From: Dromaius novaehollandiae | Lineage: Eukaryota > Chordata > Aves > Casuariiformes > Dromaiidae | Assembly: GCF_036370855.1 (NCBI RefSeq) | Contig: NC_088105.1 | Span: 7,693,619 to 7,757,618 of the forward strand | Direction: 5' to 3' | Length of the DNA: 64,000 nucleotides | In this document: positions 1 through 9,650 of the stretch, piece after piece | Numbering within the stretch: the stretch's first letter is position 1 | Layout of the letters: the number at the start of each line of letters is the position of its first letter | Made by a program: the position numbers and the translations under genes | The notes under the pieces: model-generated | Told to the model about the DNA's origin: nothing | Seen by the model: only the letters and a program-made list of their open reading frames with translations | The model's database searches: none

Positions 1-334
1 TCCCACCAAGACTTGTAGCCAACGTTGCCTACTGTTAAGCAATTATTGTCAAAAACAGGATTAATTTGGCTTTCTATATATGACTTCCTGTGGAAACACA
101 AGCTCCTGCAATTTTGGAGAAAAACTCGAAGGGGAAGAAGAGAGGGAGAGGGAGAACAGAACAGACGGCTATTAATTCCAGCTTTTAGGCTGTTTGTATC
201 TATGTTCACTGCTTTCATTTATCAGACATTACTACTTCAGATGAGAGTGACTATCACTCCCCATTTTACAAGCAAGGGACGGTGCTTAACAGAGCTGCCC
301 CAGGAAGTCAAAAAAATACAGCTTTGACAGACCT

Positions 335-350
335 CCCCCCCCCACCCCCC
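335..350 (+). repeat. C-rich low-complexity tract
   Basis: Nine Cs, an A, then six Cs. It is a simple low-complexity run near the left edge of the window. Similar tracts occur at 45023-45036 and 59656-59671. Confidence 0.85.
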
Positions 351-3300
351 ACAAAGCTTTTCAGAGGGATTGTACCACGTCCACTGCTTGGATAATTCAG
401 ATCATCATCAGATACATTGTGCCAGCTACTTTGTATCAGTTTACTATTTCATCAGTTTACTGGCACAAGTTTGATCATTTTCTCATCTGGCTCAGTATTG
501 GCTGATTTTTATTTTGAGATCAATCAGTAAATTCCATTCTCAGCAAGATATGTGATCCCTCAGCAAAGCCTACATTTTTCTATTGACTAGTGTTCAGCAC
601 AGATAATAGTACTAGGCAATATATAAGAAAACCTACTATAACTGGAAGTGAAAGAGTTTTTCAAGATGGAATCCTGATGATGAGCCACAGTGCATGGAAG
701 CGATAATATTGATATAAAGATTCTGAGGCAACTGACAGGTTTCCACATTATAAAACCACTGTATTCAGAAGTGAATTTAGAAGTCTGCGCAACAATTTGC
801 TATATTGTTGCACATCGAATAGTTGAGTCATGGCACTTTATAGCCATGTCTATTTGCAAAGCAGCAATGTGTAAGGTATTTTGCCTGTAGCAAATGTCAT
901 CTATGTAAACTCCAGAAACTACAGAGCACAGACACACACTTCTAGACAGCAAGTCTCCTTTGCAAAATGACATCAATAACAATTACTGGGACAGAACAGT
1001 ATTGGGATGCATTGCTAATGAGCTGGAGAACTTTTCATTTATTGGTCACCAGTTTGAGCTGAGGATAACAAAATAAAAATCAAGGACATCCAATAACTTC
1101 TGTATAAGTTCAGGAGGCAAGAATTTCAAACACAGCTTTAAGATATTTCAATCTCTTTTGCATGGCATTATGTATTCTTTGGCACATTATCGGCCTTTTC
1201 CTGGAAAAGGCATAATCTTCATTGTACCCTCGAGCAAAAACAGGGATAAAAATCCTATCCCATGTGAAAAAGATTTGAGAATTGGAAAATAAGTTACTGT
1301 CGCGCAAATCTTTAGGGCTGGATAGATAGAGTTAAGTCAGCAGAAACAACATTTTAAGTGATGGTCTAATACTCTTTTGGCAATCTCACAGCATTTGGAG
1401 TCTACCACACAGGTTTTGGAGCTTCTGTACTGTCAGTACTGTCTTCTGTGTAATCAATATAAACAGCTACTTTTAGAGGGACCCCAAATAAATCCTTGTG
1501 CAGAATCAAGAAAGTGTATACATATATTACATACTATTAATTTCATGGATATCACAGTGTCTACAAGAAGGACAACAACAAGGTCTCGAAATATACATTT
1601 CACATATATTCAATAAAATTATCAGGAACTTAGAACAGACATGGAAAATATCTGTAGATACTTTAGACGTTATCCTTACCAATTCAGAGTTATTCACTAT
1701 CATTATATAGTACTGTTGACTGGCATTCAATTGATGACTGTAGTAACAAAACTTAGTAGTAACAATGACAACAACAAAGAGGGCATATGTGGAACCTTAA
1801 GTAAATGGAGTATTTTCTGCTGAAATTGTCAGTGGTGAAATAATAAGTAAAAATGGCATTTAAACAGTTACAAAAGGAGCGGGCAGATTTGACAGTTGTT
1901 ACACCCCATTCTTGTTATCATTTATCTTCTGACATACCAAGTCAGCACTGAGCATTTGTAAGTTTACATTATAGCTTCTAAACCTTGAAAGAGAAAAATT
2001 CAGACCAGAACTTAGACGTGCACTCATTATTGCTGTCACTATATACATAAGGAAGTTAAAAAATTAATCAAATCCAGAGACTTACACAAGTAAGCACACA
2101 GATAGGATTTTCAGAAATTTTTGAAGCCACTAAAAAACACTAAATCGAAGAATTAGTCAGGACAACTTTAACCTGACATTTTGTGATGTATCATTAGAAC
2201 TACCACACCAGAACAATGAGAACAGATTTGTTAAATGAGCACATTTTTTCACTTTAGATTTGAGGAATAATACGAAACCCACGTAACTCTCAAAACAAGA
2301 AAAGTACTTAAACTGGGTGGAGAGAACCGTTTTCTTTGCCTCTGACCTTATTCTTACCAGATAGAGCTAGGACAACTCTTCTCTTTGCTTCCTACAAATG
2401 CTATTGGATTTTGCCACGTTTCCAGTGTTTTCAACACATTTGCCCATAGGAACCTCATCTGCAAGCAGTTGCTTGCCAACCCAATAATTGGTCCAGTTCA
2501 AATATTAGATAGCTATGGAGTAGTTATGCCTGCTGCGGAAGGTGAGGAGGTACACCGAATGTGGAGAGGAAGAGCTACTGCCCAAAGAGAAGCAGAAGGA
2601 CTACTCAGAATCCACCAAGCCTTCACTTCCTGATGGGCACCTCACTGAACACACCGTGTTCACAGAACACAGCAGGGGTTGACGTGAGGTCTGTCTCTCC
2701 AAAACTTTTCTGGTGCTGCCCCCATCCTTGGTACAAACTCCGCTTCTTGTGCTGTTGTGCTAGCAAACTCAGATCAGTGCAAAATACTGCATTTCAGTTA
2801 AACTTATGCTCCCCACTTTGGAAATTACTACCATACAGTTTCTCCGCCAGTTATGTTCCTGTTCTTTAGTAAAACAGAGTATTGAAGCACTTCTACCCCC
2901 ACCCAAAAGAAACAGAGGGAATCGTGAAGAGAATGACCTCCTCCTCCCTCTTCAAGTTATCCCAGATGGACAATTTAAGCTGAATTTCCTGAACGGGAAA
3001 AGATTTTGCACAACTTATCTATATAGATTCAGACATAGTTTGAAAATTTTAAGAGACACCCATTAACCAGAAAGCAAACGCCGAGGCCAAATGCTGACAC
3101 AAACGCCAGTGGAGAGTGCAAAAGGGTAAGTGCAGGGCAACGTGTTGGAAAAAAGCTATCAGGAGAATTCTATGTGAGAAATCTGTTGGATAGTGAAAGC
3201 CAATGATGCTGTTTATCTGCAGATACAGAAAGGCGAAACATGCTGGCTTGTATTTGGAAGGTTGGCCAGGCAACCTCAAGGGTTGAATTAAAAACAGGAA

Positions 3301-3804
3301 GAATTTCAGCAGAGCAAGGCTGGATGTTTTATTGTTATGCCCAGAGGACAATCTATTCCTCATCACTTTCAAGTGTCTTTTTCAAGGTAGCAGTTAACAT
3401 GTGAAGGAAGGGCTATACTTTTCCATTCCTGCACACAGCTTTCCATCTCCCTTTATTACACATTCAGATCAACTGCAATACTCTTTATTTCAAAAGCATA
3501 AAATATTTTAATACCACTAATGGCCGAATTTTAATTTCTTCTGTTCCTCCTCTGGCAAAGTAATAGCTTTCTTAAAAACAACAAATCCCCCAAAAAACAA
3601 ACCTTTCATATGGCCTTCAGAATTTGTTCCAAGTTAGTGTGTGGCCCAGCAACCTAACTACTGTTATGGTAATAGCATTATAAGTATGCTAAATGAAAGA
3701 AACCCCAGGTTATGAAGTTAAAAATGATCATGTGCCCTTACTCCATTATATAGCCAGAGCTTTACTTTCAAAAAAGAGGAGCAGGATTGAGGAGAAAACA
3801 TTGT

Positions 3805-3905
3805 ATTTCCAGTTCTCCTACACATTTGCTGTATGACCCTAAATGAATTAAGTTCAATATTATTTTCTTACCTGAACAGTAGTAGTATTAAGGTTTTCCT
3901 ATTTC
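3805..3905 (+). repeat. Weak MIR-like SINE fragment in intron 1
   Basis: The order of words (CTGTATGACC, a degraded AAGT block, TTTTCTTACCTG, AGTAGTAGTA) follows the MIR core and its downstream part, but divergence is high. This is a tentative call. Confidence 0.3.
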
Positions 3906-6354
3906 TTGCATAGGCAATATACTGCTTATTTGATTTGTAAGAAAAGTACAAGATGCTCAGATTGGAGATTTGTAAACATGCAGAGCATTAACTGGTAAAC
4001 AATATCCTGTACATTAGGATGTCCACAGTGTATGTTACTGCAACTGCTATCAAGTTCCAAGGAAAGTTAAAACCCACAGATAAAAATGTTACTGCACATA
4101 TGCCTGCATGCACAAGCTAAAGCACAACAAACAGTTGCAACTTCATTCAGGTTGCCCCAAACCTTCAAATTCAGACTACAACTCAAACACGGTATTTTAC
4201 TCCAAGATGAAGGGGACCGGGTGAAGAGTCAGAATTTTTCTGGTATGTTACTGTTCCATGGAAAAAAACTATTTAAATTCTACGTAGCCCATTAGAATAA
4301 CTATTTACAGAAGTGGGTTACCTAAAAAATTTAAGCATGTAAAAAATATGTAGCATATTATGTTACATGGTAAACTATATTCTCTTCAATTTTCTTGTAA
4401 TTAAGATAAGTTACTAGAATTGTTCTTTAAAATAGTCATTCACACTAAAGGAATGCTTGATTAAGAAAAAAAAAAGAAAGGAGAGAGATTAAATCATGCA
4501 GGGTCAAAGTTATTACTGGTATAATTCCATTAGCTTTACAGAATAATACCGGGGATGAATTTGTCCTCCTAGGCTTGTTTTCCTTTCCAAAATTCCTTAA
4601 TGGTATAAAATAAAAATAGAAAGGCTGGCCACAGATGTTAAATAAAGACATTCCACGTCCAATCTGGTTACCACAGAATACAATAGGAATAGGAGATCAG
4701 AACCCTCTACACACAGCTACAAAAGCATTCATTGATCTTAAGCTTTAGCTCCAATTCTAAATTTCCCTGTGCCAACCCTCCTTAATTAAGAATTTTTGTC
4801 AATTTTTCCATTGAACACAAGTCTGGCAAGAGGTTTCTTTTTCAATAGCCTTTTCACTGTCTATGAAACTTCTGTGATCATGTTTAGGCATTGGAAAACC
4901 GCAGCAGAAAAATCCTTGTTATCTCCTGGAAGTGTTGCACATGCACACACATGAAGAGGTATGCAGAACAAAAGGCTTTTCCAAAAGGGAAGCTCAGCAT
5001 ACCACAGGATAGTATGGTGGTAGCAGAATGTGAAGCCCATTCTTACATTTTTTTGTAGGTCGTAACTCTGGACTACACCAAAAACTCAGGTTTGATACTA
5101 TAAAATGTACTTGTCAATTATTTCTATTTTACCAAAATACCATTGTAATAGTCATAACATTGCATTTAAATCTACCACTAAAGACCACAATATGACTCTA
5201 TAACACAATGCAGTACTAATACGCAGCATTCTGGTAATAATATAGCCCAGTAGAATATAGCAGGATTTTTAAATAACTCCAATTATTTATGATTCTAATG
5301 TGCCTCGTGTGATGTCAAGTACTCTTCCAGGCCAGACTATTGTATGATGTTGAGGAATGCACTTCCCTCTTCAAAAAAAACCTCTGCTTTTCTATATGGT
5401 ACTCAGAAACCCCTTGAGTCATTTCACTCTTCAGCACTAATCAAACAGTACTGCAAAGTGACTGACTATGGCCAGTTCAGCACACACTGCGCAACATAAG
5501 AAATCAAAGGAGTTAAAAGCCAAATTGTCATAAACTTTAAACTGTAAAGATAGTCTAGTTACCTATCAATAGCATATCTGGATAGCTTTATATACAGAGA
5601 AGCTCCTTGGTGCTGAGATCCAATCACACATTACACTCCTAGGAGAGTCCCATTTGCCTCACACAAATACTAAGAAAACTTATCTGTGGAGCAGCTACAT
5701 AGAAAGCTCTATTTTGAAAAACAACAAAAGCATTCTGTTGTGCAAATAACCAGACAACTTGAGAGAGGAAAAAAAAAAAGAAAAAAATCTCACGCTCATC
5801 AACTTGGCTGAACAGACTTCAAAGAGAACAACGCTAGGTCAAAGTAAACGAATTGGACGCTGTGAAATCCAAGCCAAGCAGTAATTTTTGTAGATTTTTG
5901 AGGTAATGTACTTTCCTCTAGACGCAAAAGAGATATTGAAGAATTGGTCACAACAGTATTTCTTGCATATTCTTTTGAAGTGCCTAGATTTGTTCATCAT
6001 CAGACATAAGATACCAAACTAGAAGGACCAGTGCTCTGAACTGCTACATCCCTAGAGTTCCAGACAACAGACCATGCTATTTACTACTAACTCTAACAAA
6101 AGACATACAGAAATAACTTTCACAAACTAAGACAAAATAAGGTTTAAAATTATGCATTCTCCACTTTCAAACTACTTTAAGACATAACAAGTTACCCATC
6201 ATACTATGGCCCCCTCTGGCTGGGCAGGGACTTCCATATAAAGACATGTAATAGGATACACAATATATGTTTGCCAGCAGTTCTTAATTGCATAGGTCTG
6301 CGCTCTGCAGGTTTAAGTTTCAGTTATTCTACATGATGAAATCTAACATTTGCC

Positions 6355-6680
6355 AAGGAAAGGAATCTCCTGTGAAAAGAGAGGGAAGGGGGAGGAGGCA
6401 AGGAAGCAACAAGTCTGTGAGCAGAGGGGGAAAAAAATCTGGATCAGGGGAGGAAGGTGTTGGTGGATTTGTTGCTAATCGGGTATATACAGAATAAGAA
6501 AGTGGTGATGTAAGAAAGCATGATTGAAAGAATCAGTCTGTAACAAAAGCAAAAATTCTAGAGAGCCAGTGGACACAAGAGGTCCAGGGAGAAGGGAAAA
6601 AAAGAATAAAAAGAGGAAAAAGGGAAAAAGAAAAACTGAATGAGGAACAGAACACATGTGGGATGGGAAAAAAAAAAGCA
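6355..6680 (+). repeat. Purine-rich strand-asymmetric tract
   Basis: Over about 320 bp the plus strand is strongly enriched in A and G, with GGGAAGGGGGAGGAGG-type and AAAAAGAGGAAAAAGGG-type segments and few pyrimidine runs. A similar shorter tract occurs at 7676-7800. I see no repeat unit or coding signal. Confidence 0.6.
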
Positions 6681-7579
6681 GCTATTGAAACAAAGGATTT
6701 GATATTAACTTCTAATGAAAGCTAAACAGTGAAAGTATTAGTAATATAAAAGCTGTAAATTCATTCTATTGAGGATGCCAAACAACAGAGGAGAAAGTAC
6801 CAACCACACAAACTTGCAAACTAAAATTGTTCCATGCAAAATCATCCTCTTGCTCTCCAGGTTCATATAGATGCCCAAGCCATTCTGAAAGAGAGAGCTA
6901 TCAATTCTCATAGTGAACCACTTCAGTGAGGAGAGAGGAAACACATATAAAGAATAAGAAGAGAAAATAAAAACTAAACAAAAAAAACCTATCATGTTGA
7001 TTTTCTGCCCCATTACTTTCCAAGCAGAAGCATCAGCTTGATTTTCCAGAAGAATATAAACCAGCTCTGGGCTCTACACCTGTCCAAAATCCTTTTCCCC
7101 TTGCTGAATTCTGTAGCCTTATAGTCATTTTTTAAGTCACATACACATTTGTTTCATAAACTAACAGAAAGGTAAAGGGAAAAAAAAGTAACATCAAATG
7201 TAAAAACAGTAAGGTAAATAAAACAGACCCTTTCTTAATAAGGGTACTCTGATGGACTCCTAGCAATAAAAAAAAATTTAAAAAAAGAAGAGAATGGATA
7301 ATTAAATAGCAAAACTTGCAAAGACAAGGTTTTCACTGATTTTCCAAGTAACGGATTTAAGATATTTCCATCAATAGCAAATAAATGTTTTGCAGGCAGA
7401 AATATCTTATGAGTAGAGGGGGAACGGGGGTCTCCCTTCACTGATGGCATCCCTGCAAAAAGTGAAGTTGTATGAATTGATTTCTACAATACCATGTTCC
7501 AAGATATTCCATGGAAACTAGATCCAGAAGGATTATTTGCAAGGGCTTCTTCTGCCCCTCTTTCCTTGACTTTTTTCTT

Positions 7580-7599
7580 AAAAAAAAAAAAAAAAAAAA
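7580..7599 (+). repeat. Poly(A) homopolymer, 20 bases
   Basis: An uninterrupted run of 20 A. The sequence on its left does not resemble a retrotransposed cDNA or SINE, so I call it only a homopolymer in HMCN1 intron 1. Confidence 0.9.
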
Positions 7600-8442
7600 T
7601 TACTGCATAGTAGAGCACACATCACCAGCCTGAGGCATCCTGTTCCTATTTCCTTCTCAAGTCACTAAAAGATACTTGACAAGGGAAGAGGAAGAAAGCC
7701 AGAAAGAAGGGAATAGAAAACAGATGCTGAAAAAGACAGGAACACACATACACAGCAGAAAGAAAAAGGTAGAATGGGAGAAAGAAATAAGAACCCAAAC
7801 CAAAAACCACACTATCAGAAGCTTCAGGATCATATCACTGCAAGTTTCTGAATGCAAGCAAGCAACAACAAAACTCAGGCAAAAGCGCGATGGTATTGTG
7901 TAAGTTCATAAATGTGTTTCAGTAGAATGGCATGTAAAAAACTTAATACATTTCTAGTATACATTTTCTCTACTAGGAAAAAGTCACAGAGGCCACTTAT
8001 CCTAGGGTTTTTTCTTTTTTTTAAGAGGCATTTATGATCCTCTAAAACTACCATGTGGTATTGATGGAGCATTTAAAAGCAACTTCGATCTGGCTTTGAA
8101 AGTTGTGCTGCACGTTTGTCTGCACGGAGAAAGGGAGAGAGTTCACAGAACGTAACACGCTACTGGCAAGTCACCGTAGTGAAGAGATGCCCTGTAAAAA
8201 GCATGACTGAGACATGTCACAGAAACGTTTATACCCCCATGTCCTGGAAGCGCAGGAAACTGAGTCTTTCACGCAGAACAGCTCGGGGAAGCATCTCCCC
8301 TTCTGGCCGCCTCCCTCCCTCCTCACGCGCGGCTCCCCGCCGAGCCCGCACCCCCTCCCCGCGCGGGAGGCGCCGCGGCACCGCCGCGTACCTGCCCGCC
8401 CCGCCGCACACCCCGGGCACTCCCGCAGCCCTCCAGGGACGC

Positions 8443-8453
8443 TGCCTCACCTG
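8443..8453 (-). other. HMCN1: Splice donor of HMCN1 exon 1
   Basis: On the minus strand the exon ends CCAG and the intron begins GTGAGG, a strong donor. The intron starts at 8450. The last coding base is the first base of a split codon (phase 1), which fits the Glu that follows HDP in hemicentin-1. Downstream of this point in the same frame the homology stops and the translation becomes CpG-island noise. Confidence 0.9.
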
Positions 8454-8748
8454 GATCGTGGAAAGGCACCAAAGCGAAGTTGTACAGCGGCCGCTTGGGT
8501 CTTTTTAAGGACGTTTCCAGAATCTTTGACGCCCCCTCGATAACCTGCACCAGGTCGTCGTACATGGAGCCGGTCACGTCGAACACGAAGGCCAAGGTGG
8601 AGGCGCCCTCCGGGACGCCCCCGGCGCCGGGCTCCCCCGCGGCGGCGGCCGGCGGCGGCGCGGGGCACGGGCGGAGGGCGAGCAGCAGCAGCAGCAGCAG
8701 GGCGCACGGCCCCGCCGCCCGCGCCGGGGCGCGGCCCGGGCAGCCCAT
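8451..8748 (-). CDS. HMCN1: HMCN1 (hemicentin-1) coding exon 1, partial gene
   Basis: Hemicentin-1 is a very large secreted extracellular-matrix and basement-membrane protein with an N-terminal VWA domain, a long run of immunoglobulin repeats, thrombospondin repeats, a nidogen-like G2F domain and EGF repeats. This exon gives 99 full codons plus one base. Residues 1-38 are a signal peptide: a short basic start, a run of seven leucines (about 17-23), then a Pro/Ala-rich end. From about residue 46 it matches the hemicentin-1 VWA start almost exactly, with the MIDAS motif DVTGS at 57-61 and the conserved VPFHDP at the exon end. The Met at 8748 is chosen because it directly precedes the hydrophobic run and has G at -3 and G at +4. 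HMCN2 is less likely because its sequence differs in this block (MWDD rather than MYDD, and SLSRRS rather than SLKRPK). The gene continues off the left edge of the window. Confidence 0.95.
8680..8700 (-). repeat. HMCN1: CTG trinucleotide repeat encoding the signal-peptide leucines
   Basis: Six CTG codons and one CTC in a row encode the seven-leucine core of the HMCN1 signal peptide. A near-pure triplet repeat in coding DNA is likely to vary in length between individuals or species. The frame would be kept and hydrophobicity would change gradually. Confidence 0.85.
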
Positions 8749-9140
8749 TCCTGGCGGCGACGCCCGACAAGCGCCCCCGGCTCCCGCTGAGCCTCACGGC
8801 GCCTCGGCGGCAGGCGCGACCCGCATCGGCGGCCGGCCGCCCCCCACGGCGGCGCGGACACGACGCCCGCCGCGCGGCGCGGCTGCGAGCGACCCGCTCC
8901 TGCAGGGAAGGGGGAGGCACGCGGCGGCTTTTGTCCCCGGGCCGCCCGACTTAGCTAGCGGGACGGGGGCAGCGCCTCACGGAGGGCGGAGAGCAAGTCC
9001 CGTCCATGCCCCAGCGCGCGGGAGCCGCTGCTGGAGCCTGCGGCCAGGGACGGAGGCGCCCCGCGCCCAACTGCCGCGCCAGCCCCCGGCTACTGACGAC
9101 GACGGCGGCGGCGGCTGCTGCTAGTGCCGGGGCCGCCGCA

Positions 9141-9164
9141 CCCGCCCGCCCGCCCGGCCCGGCC
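9141..9164 (-). promoter_or_regulatory. Clustered GC boxes (Sp/KLF type)
   Basis: A run of CCCGCC units on the plus strand gives repeated GGCGGG on the minus strand, just downstream of the CCAAT box in the direction of HMCN1 transcription. This is the usual arrangement in a TATA-less CpG-island promoter. No TATA box was seen. Confidence 0.5.
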
Positions 9165-9174
9165 TCGCGCTCCC

Positions 9175-9179
9175 ATTGG
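9175..9179 (-). promoter_or_regulatory. CCAAT box (NF-Y type) of the HMCN1 promoter
   Basis: The plus strand reads ATTGG, so the minus strand carries CCAAT in GC-rich surroundings, about 430 bp upstream of the HMCN1 start codon. CCAAT boxes usually sit 60-100 bp upstream of the start site, which would put transcription initiation near 9075-9115. The motif is short, so this is suggestive only. Confidence 0.45.
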
Positions 9180-9263
9180 CCGCCGCGGCCCCCCGCCGCT
9201 CACCTCAGGGGCCCCCTTCAGGGCGACCGTTAAAGCCGTTGCGGGGTCGCGCGCGGCCCGCGC

Positions 9264-9288
9264 GGGGCGGCGGGGGGGGAGGCGGGGG
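9264..9288 (+). promoter_or_regulatory. G-run cluster, possible G-quadruplex
   Basis: The plus strand has G runs of 4, 2, 8, 2 and 5 separated by single bases. The 8-base run can be split into two tracts, so a compact four-tract G-quadruplex is possible. It lies upstream of the presumed HMCN1 start site. Folding is an inference from composition. Confidence 0.45.
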
Positions 9289-9590
9289 CGCCGCCGTGGC
9301 CGCCCCGCTGGCGGGAGCCGGGCGGCTCCGGGGGGCAGGAGAGACCTGCCCAGCGCCGAGCGAGCGTGCTTGAGGCAGGTAGCAGTCGCTCCGGCACACC
9401 TGTCCAAAAGAATAGCAGTGCAAGAGGTGGCTCTACCCAGTAGGGCACATAAATGCATTTACCTTCAACACGTGTGTTCACTGGAAGTAAACAGCTGACA
9501 CAAGACTGAAGGCAGTTCTTCTCCTTGTGCTCGCGGGAGCCTTGGTTCTTCCCTCACTTTGGTTGCAGCCCCACAAATGCTCTCTCAAAC

Positions 9591-9650
9591 GCAGAGCCTG
9601 GGCTGGATGACCTCCTGGGCTCCCTTCCGACCTGCGCTTTCCCGTGCTCT
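9591..9650 (+). repeat. CR1 LINE 3'-end remnant
   Basis: About 60 bp resemble the conserved CR1 3' end: a CTGGATGACCTC block, then TCCCTTCCGACC, then a degraded tail. Nothing longer is recognisable on its 5' side. It is a short, old fragment lying just upstream of the CpG island. Confidence 0.55.

Larger units (their letters stand above)
1..8450 (-). other. HMCN1: HMCN1 intron 1, 5' part (continues beyond window)
   Basis: All sequence left of the exon 1 donor is intronic. I looked on the minus strand for the next expected hemicentin segment (the rest of the VWA domain, with its GGGDCPEMS-type motif) and did not find it, so exon 2 lies outside the window and the intron exceeds 8.4 kb. A long first intron is usual for this gene. 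Contents seen: a C-rich tract at 335-350, a weak MIR-like stretch near 3.8 kb, purine-rich strands at 6.36-6.68 and 7.67-7.80 kb, and a 20-base A run at 7580-7599. The rest is AT-rich sequence with no recognisable element. Confidence 0.85.
8285..9400. promoter_or_regulatory. HMCN1: CpG island: HMCN1 promoter, 5'UTR and exon 1
   Basis: This is an abrupt, roughly 1.1-kb block of very high G+C, dense in CpG, inside flanks that are clearly AT-rich. It covers exon 1 and extends about 650 bp upstream of the start codon, as expected of a CpG-island promoter. Many long open frames on both strands here come from the scarcity of stop codons in GC-rich DNA and are not genes. The transcription start cannot be fixed from sequence. 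From the CCAAT and GC boxes I would place it between about 8800 and 9120 on the minus strand. Confidence 0.9.

Noticed and set aside
7580-7599. Poly(A) run as the tail of a processed pseudogene or SINE
   Set aside because: Sequence upstream of the run shows no cDNA-like or SINE body and no target-site duplication.
8323-8450. Continuation of the HMCN1 frame to a stop at 8323
   Set aside because: A strong GTGAGG donor lies at 8450, and hemicentin homology ends exactly there; the remaining residues are intron read-through.
8480-9498. Several long open frames on both strands in the CpG island (for example 8480-9124 plus, 8447-8920 minus, 9124-9498 plus)
   Set aside because: GC-rich DNA has few stop codons. 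The translations are Arg/Pro/Ala/Gly-rich with no domain, and they overlap the real HMCN1 exon in other frames.
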